Virus record (IMG/VR): IMGVR_UViG_3300014720_000044
Coordinates: 1-55,958 of that record
Strand: one strand, 5' to 3'
Origin: a virus
DNA length: 55,958 nucleotides
Both the position numbers and the translations under genes were made by a program. Positions 52,690 through 55,958 of this stretch are shown in pieces. The notes beneath the pieces are model-generated. The model did no database searches. It saw nothing but the letters and a program-made list of their open reading frames with translations, and was not told the origin of the DNA. Position 1 is the first letter of the stretch. Every line of letters starts with the position of its first letter.

Positions 52690-53215
52690 AGAAGATTTAG
52701 TCAAACATTTAGATCAAGTAAATAAAGTTGTTGAAGAGTATCTCAAAGGTAATGATGCAACTGTAATTTCTAAAGAGTTAGCCATTCCAAGAACTCGTGT
52801 AGTCCAATTAATAAATGAGTGGAAAGTTATGGCATCTGCTAATGATGCAATTCGTGCTCGTGCTAAAGAAGCATTAGCGTCAGCCGATGCACATTATAAT
52901 AAATTAATATCTAGATCTTATGAAGTTATTGATGAAGCAAGTTTAACTAATAATCTTGGTGCAAAAACTCAAGCAATTAAACTGGTGATGGATATTGAAT
53001 CAAGAAGAATCGATATGCTTCAAAAGGCAGGCTTGTTAGAGAATAAAGAACTTGCAGAGGAAATGGTAGAAATTGAAAAACGGCAAGAGGTTCTTGTTGA
53101 AATTTTAAAAGATATAGCGTCCGAATATCCACAAATACGTGATGAGATTATGCGTAGGCTGTCAAGCATTGCAAAACAAAATGAGACGGTGACTATCGTT
53201 CATGAAGTTCAATGA
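52679..53215 (+). CDS. terS: Terminase small subunit
   Basis: A 178-residue protein immediately before the large subunit. The ATG at 52679 is chosen because GGAG lies four to seven bases upstream and the extra in-frame codons to 52664 are within the previous gene. Residues about 25-55 hold a helix-turn-helix (GNDATVISKELAIPRTRVVQLINEW). The rest is helical (TKAQAIKLVMDIESRRIDMLQKAGLL-type, then a Glu-rich coiled coil), typical of oligomeric DNA-recognition subunits. It recognises phage DNA and passes it to the motor. Confidence 0.78.
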   Translation: MSTEEDLVKHLDQVNKVVEEYLKGNDATVISKELAIPRTRVVQLINEWKVMASANDAIRARAKEALASADAHYNKLISRSYEVIDEASLTNNLGAKTQAIKLVMDIESRRIDMLQKAGLLENKELAEEMVEIEKRQEVLVEILKDIASEYPQIRDEIMRRLSSIAKQNETVTIVHEVQ

Positions 53216-54977
53216 TTTTTTAGAGGCTTTACAGGATAATCATTTTGAAGAAATTCCTGTAGATGTTAAAACATTTGTTGAGTCGCCAGAATATTTAGGA
53301 CAACCACCTTTATCTACAATTCAATACGATATTGTAGAAGCCATGAGTCAGATGTTATATAAAGAAGACCTACAGAGAATTATGGGCGAAGAAGATGGTG
53401 TTAGACATTATGAAAAATATACTAAGAATGAAATTATTTTACAATTAGGAAAGGGTAGCGGTAAAGACCATACTTCTACTGTAGCATGCGCTTATGTTGT
53501 TTATAAACTTCTGTGCCTTAAAGATCCAGCACGGTACTTTGGTAAACCACCTGGAGATGCTATAGATATTATCAACGTTGCGATTAACGCACAACAGGCT
53601 AAAAATGTTTTCTTTAAAGGTTTTAAAACTAAGATTGAGAAGTCTCCATGGTTTGCTGGAAAATATAATCCAAAGGCTGACTCTGTAGAGTTTAATAAAT
53701 CCATTACTGTTTATTCTGGTCATTCTGAGCGTGAGTCGCACGAAGGTCTTAATCTTATTATGGCAGTTCTTGATGAGATCTCTGGTTTTGCTACTGAAGT
53801 AGGAACTGGTAATGAACAAGGAAAAACTGCAGACAATATATATAAAGCGTTTCGTGCATCTGTAGATTCTCGTTTTCCAGATCTTGGTAAAGTGGTTCTT
53901 CTTTCATTCCCTCGTTTTCAAGGTGACTTTATTTCTCAAAGATATGATGAGGTTGTTGTTGATAAAGAGGTATTAGAAAAGTCACACACATTTATTATTA
54001 ATCCATTAATGCCAGAAACAGATCCAGATAATAGACTTGAGATTAAGTGGGAAGAAGATCACATCAAGGCTTATAAATATCCTGGAGTTTTTGCTCTCAA
54101 AAGACCAACATGGGATGTTAATCCAACAAGAAAGATAGATGATTTTAAGATTGCTTTTATCACAGACCTTGGAGATGCTATGCAAAGATTTGCTTGTATT
54201 CCAACATACTCTTCAGATGCATTTTTTAAACAGGTAGATAAAGTTCGTAATTGCATGACATTAAGAAATCCACTTGATCAATTTAGAAGATTTGAAGATA
54301 ATTTCAAACCAGATCCAGATAAAATATATTATGTACATGCTGACCTTGCACAAAAACATGATAAGTGTGCTGTAGCAATTGCACATGTTGATAAATGGGT
54401 AAACGTACAAGTTATCAAAGACTATCAGCAGATATCTCCAGTAGTTGTAGTTGACGCTGTAGCGTGGTGGGAACCTAAAATAGAGGGTCCAGTAAACTTA
54501 TCTGAAGTTAAGCAATGGATTCAGAATTTACGTAGATTAGGTTTCAATATAGGTATGGTTTCTTTCGATAGGTGGCAATCATTTGATATACAAAATGAAT
54601 TGCAGGCGGTAGGAATGAAAACCCAGACAGTATCGGTATCTAAAAAGCATTATGAAGACATGGCAATGTTAGTATATGAAGAAAGGCTTGCTATGCCATC
54701 TGTAGAAATTTTGTTCGAAGAATTGACAGAACTTAAAATTATGAGAAATGACAGAGTAGATCACCCAAGAAAAAAGTCCAAAGACTTGGCTGATGCTGTG
54801 TGCGGTGCTATTTTTGGTGCTATTTCTCATACTCCAAGGGATCAAAACCTTGAAGTTGAGATTCACACTTTCAAGGATAGGCCTAAGCAAGTTGACAGAC
54901 TTCCTGAGAACGTGATACAATATAAACCAATGCCAAAGGACGTCGAAGACTATCTTGGTAGGTTTAACTTACTATAA
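53202..54977 (+). CDS. terL: Terminase large subunit
   Basis: A 591-residue packaging motor. The ATPase has a P-loop QLGKGSGKD (residues 81-89) and Walker B IMAVLDEIS (D191, E192). The nuclease has D381 (HADLAQKHD), D456 (VSFDRWQS) and D528/D531 (KDLADAV). After the P-loop Lys the usual Ser/Thr is Asp89, an uncommon variant. Upstream is a Q-rich adenine-binding segment (LSTIQYDIVEAMSQ). It overlaps the small subunit by 14 bases. The fibre and portal genes lie elsewhere on the genome, unlike the usual terL-portal order. Confidence 0.92.
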   Translation: MKFNDFLEALQDNHFEEIPVDVKTFVESPEYLGQPPLSTIQYDIVEAMSQMLYKEDLQRIMGEEDGVRHYEKYTKNEIILQLGKGSGKDHTSTVACAYVVYKLLCLKDPARYFGKPPGDAIDIINVAINAQQAKNVFFKGFKTKIEKSPWFAGKYNPKADSVEFNKSITVYSGHSERESHEGLNLIMAVLDEISGFATEVGTGNEQGKTADNIYKAFRASVDSRFPDLGKVVLLSFPRFQGDFISQRYDEVVVDKEVLEKSHTFIINPLMPETDPDNRLEIKWEEDHIKAYKYPGVFALKRPTWDVNPTRKIDDFKIAFITDLGDAMQRFACIPTYSSDAFFKQVDKVRNCMTLRNPLDQFRRFEDNFKPDPDKIYYVHADLAQKHDKCAVAIAHVDKWVNVQVIKDYQQISPVVVVDAVAWWEPKIEGPVNLSEVKQWIQNLRRLGFNIGMVSFDRWQSFDIQNELQAVGMKTQTVSVSKKHYEDMAMLVYEERLAMPSVEILFEELTELKIMRNDRVDHPRKKSKDLADAVCGAIFGAISHTPRDQNLEVEIHTFKDRPKQVDRLPENVIQYKPMPKDVEDYLGRFNLL

Positions 54978-55002
54978 ACAAACAATAAGGAGAATAAATT
55001 AA

Positions 55003-55958
55003 ATGAAGTCATTTAAGAAAATCGCTCTAGCAATGGTTGCAGCCATGGCTATGGGCACATTAGTGTCAACACCTGCAAGTGCTAACACATTATCAGTAGT
55101 AGCAACTACATGGAATGCTGCTAAGGTTGGTGGCGCTGGGTACGACACACCTACAACAACTGGAACAACTACGGCGACTGCAATTGCTCGTCCAGCACCA
55201 GAAGACAACAAGATTGATAACGTAGATGTTATTCGTTTTGTTGCAACAGTTAACGCTGGAACTTCTGTTAGTGCAAGTGCAACAAATGCTACAATCGTTT
55301 CAGCACTACACTCAGACGCTTCTCCAGTATCTGCATTGTCAGGATCTTCATCTTTGACAGTTGCTACTGGAACAGGAACAGAGGCTGTATTTTTTGTATA
55401 CACAAAGACTACTGCAGTTGGAACAATTGTTTTGACAAATGGACCAACAACTCTTACATATTATATACAAGGTACTGTTGGTAAGATTAATAATCTTGCA
55501 GTTTCTGCTCCAGCATCTGCTTCTGCAGGAACTAAAGCAGATATTGTTGTAACCGCAACAGACGTATTCGGAAATAAGGTTTCTGGTAAGTCTATTACTG
55601 GTGCAGTATTCGCTGGACTTGGAACACTTGATTCCACAACAGCAACAACTGGAACAACACTGTCAGATTTTGGAACAGCAACCTTTAAGGTTACTTTGCC
55701 AACAACTGGCACACGTTCGCTGATTACATTTGCACCAACAACATCAACAGATGCAACATCTGCAGATGTAACTGGTCTACCTGCTCGTGTTCTTGCACCA
55801 TTTGCAGAAATTGCAGTTCGTGATCTTGTTTCAGAACTTGCTGCTGAGAAGGCTGCTCGTGCTGCTGATAAGGTAACTGCAGACGCTGCACTTGCTGCTG
55901 AGAAGGCTGCTCGTGCTGCTGATAAGGTAACTGCAGACGCTGCACTTGCTGCTGAGAA
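55003..55958 (+). CDS. Secreted S-layer-like surface protein, 3' end missing
   Basis: An open frame of 318 codons running off the window, with AAGGAG at 54987-54992. It begins MKSFKKIALAMVAAMAMG and has a basic, hydrophobic, then Ala-x-Ala (PASA) signal peptide cut near residue 27. A Thr/Ala/Gly/Val-rich region follows. Around residues 165-190 a bacterial Ig-like (Big/invasin) block (DIVVTATDVFGNKVSGKSITG) is visible. The C-terminus passes into 18-residue Ala/Glu/Lys repeats. This is the make-up of bacterial envelope or S-layer proteins rather than virion proteins. It may be a captured host gene acting on the infected cell's surface, or a fibre that travels by Sec; the latter is less likely. 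Confidence 0.75.
   Translation, partial: MKSFKKIALAMVAAMAMGTLVSTPASANTLSVVATTWNAAKVGGAGYDTPTTTGTTTATAIARPAPEDNKIDNVDVIRFVATVNAGTSVSASATNATIVSALHSDASPVSALSGSSSLTVATGTGTEAVFFVYTKTTAVGTIVLTNGPTTLTYYIQGTVGKINNLAVSAPASASAGTKADIVVTATDVFGNKVSGKSITGAVFAGLGTLDSTTATTGTTLSDFGTATFKVTLPTTGTRSLITFAPTTSTDATSADVTGLPARVLAPFAEIAVRDLVSELAAEKAARAADKVTADAALAAEKAARAADKVTADAALAAE
55837..55958 (+). repeat. Perfect 54-bp tandem repeats, cut by window end
   Basis: Two identical 54-bp units (55837-55890, 55891-55944) and the start of a third. Each encodes 18 residues, LAAEKAARAADKVTADAA, a probable alpha-helical stalk. Exact nucleotide identity shows recent expansion or ongoing homogenisation, unlike the drifted fibre repeats. 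Confidence 0.9.

Noticed and set aside
1-55958. tRNA genes, integrase, lysis genes, insertion sequences
   Set aside because: I looked for cloverleaf-sized gaps, tyrosine or serine recombinases, transposases, holins and endolysins and saw none that I could support. All gaps are under 100 bases.

Overview
The window is a gene-dense, AT-rich stretch of a long-tailed (siphovirus-type) phage genome. Every gene I support is on the + strand, and most neighbours overlap by 1 to 20 bases or abut. An actinobacterial host, perhaps a low-GC freshwater lineage, is an inference. It rests on the B12-dependent ribonucleotide reductase, a DnaE-type polymerase, several apparently leaderless genes and the familiar actinophage gene style; nothing in the window proves it. 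No integrase, repressor, holin or endolysin is recognisable, so lifestyle and lysis genes must be judged from sequence outside the window.

Layout. Positions 1-9321 hold receptor-binding and tail-fibre material: a truncated fibre, a small fibre-like protein, two paralogous fibres with Mtd_N-like heads and 13-residue repeats, a jelly-roll protein carrying a huge cysteine-rich insert, and a tandem pair of unknown paralogs. A class II ribonucleotide reductase (9413-11443) and a large tail protein (11464-15234) follow. From 15253 to 24665 is the head and connector module: portal, XkdF-like protease with an in-frame nested scaffold, major capsid protein, connector proteins, tail tube, and two separate tail assembly chaperone paralogs. 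The 2756-residue tape measure (24694-32964) and tail-tip proteins run to 40825. The replication, recombination and nucleotide module runs from 40825 to 52689: small Zn and HTH proteins, DnaB-like helicase, DnaG-like primase, a probable SSB, DnaE polymerase, MazG, RecA, an Hjc-like nuclease, a Cas4-like nuclease, a RuvC-like resolvase and a DUF1599 protein. Terminase genes lie at 52679-54977. The window ends inside a gene for a secreted, S-layer-like protein that begins with a Sec signal peptide.

Expression. A recurring extended -10 motif (TGnTATAAT or a close variant) sits in the few intergenic gaps. At five genes a -10 hexamer lies 6-10 bases before an ATG that has no Shine-Dalgarno sequence, which predicts leaderless or near-leaderless mRNAs. 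At seven others the same kind of box lies 15-40 bases before a gene with a Shine-Dalgarno sequence. Hairpin terminators and inverted repeats lie beside several of these promoters.

Most promising for follow-up: the split pair of tail assembly chaperones with an inverted repeat that could hide the second gene's ribosome binding site, the leaderless promoter class, the cysteine-rich insert in a tail jelly-roll, and the phage-borne signal-peptide protein after the terminase.
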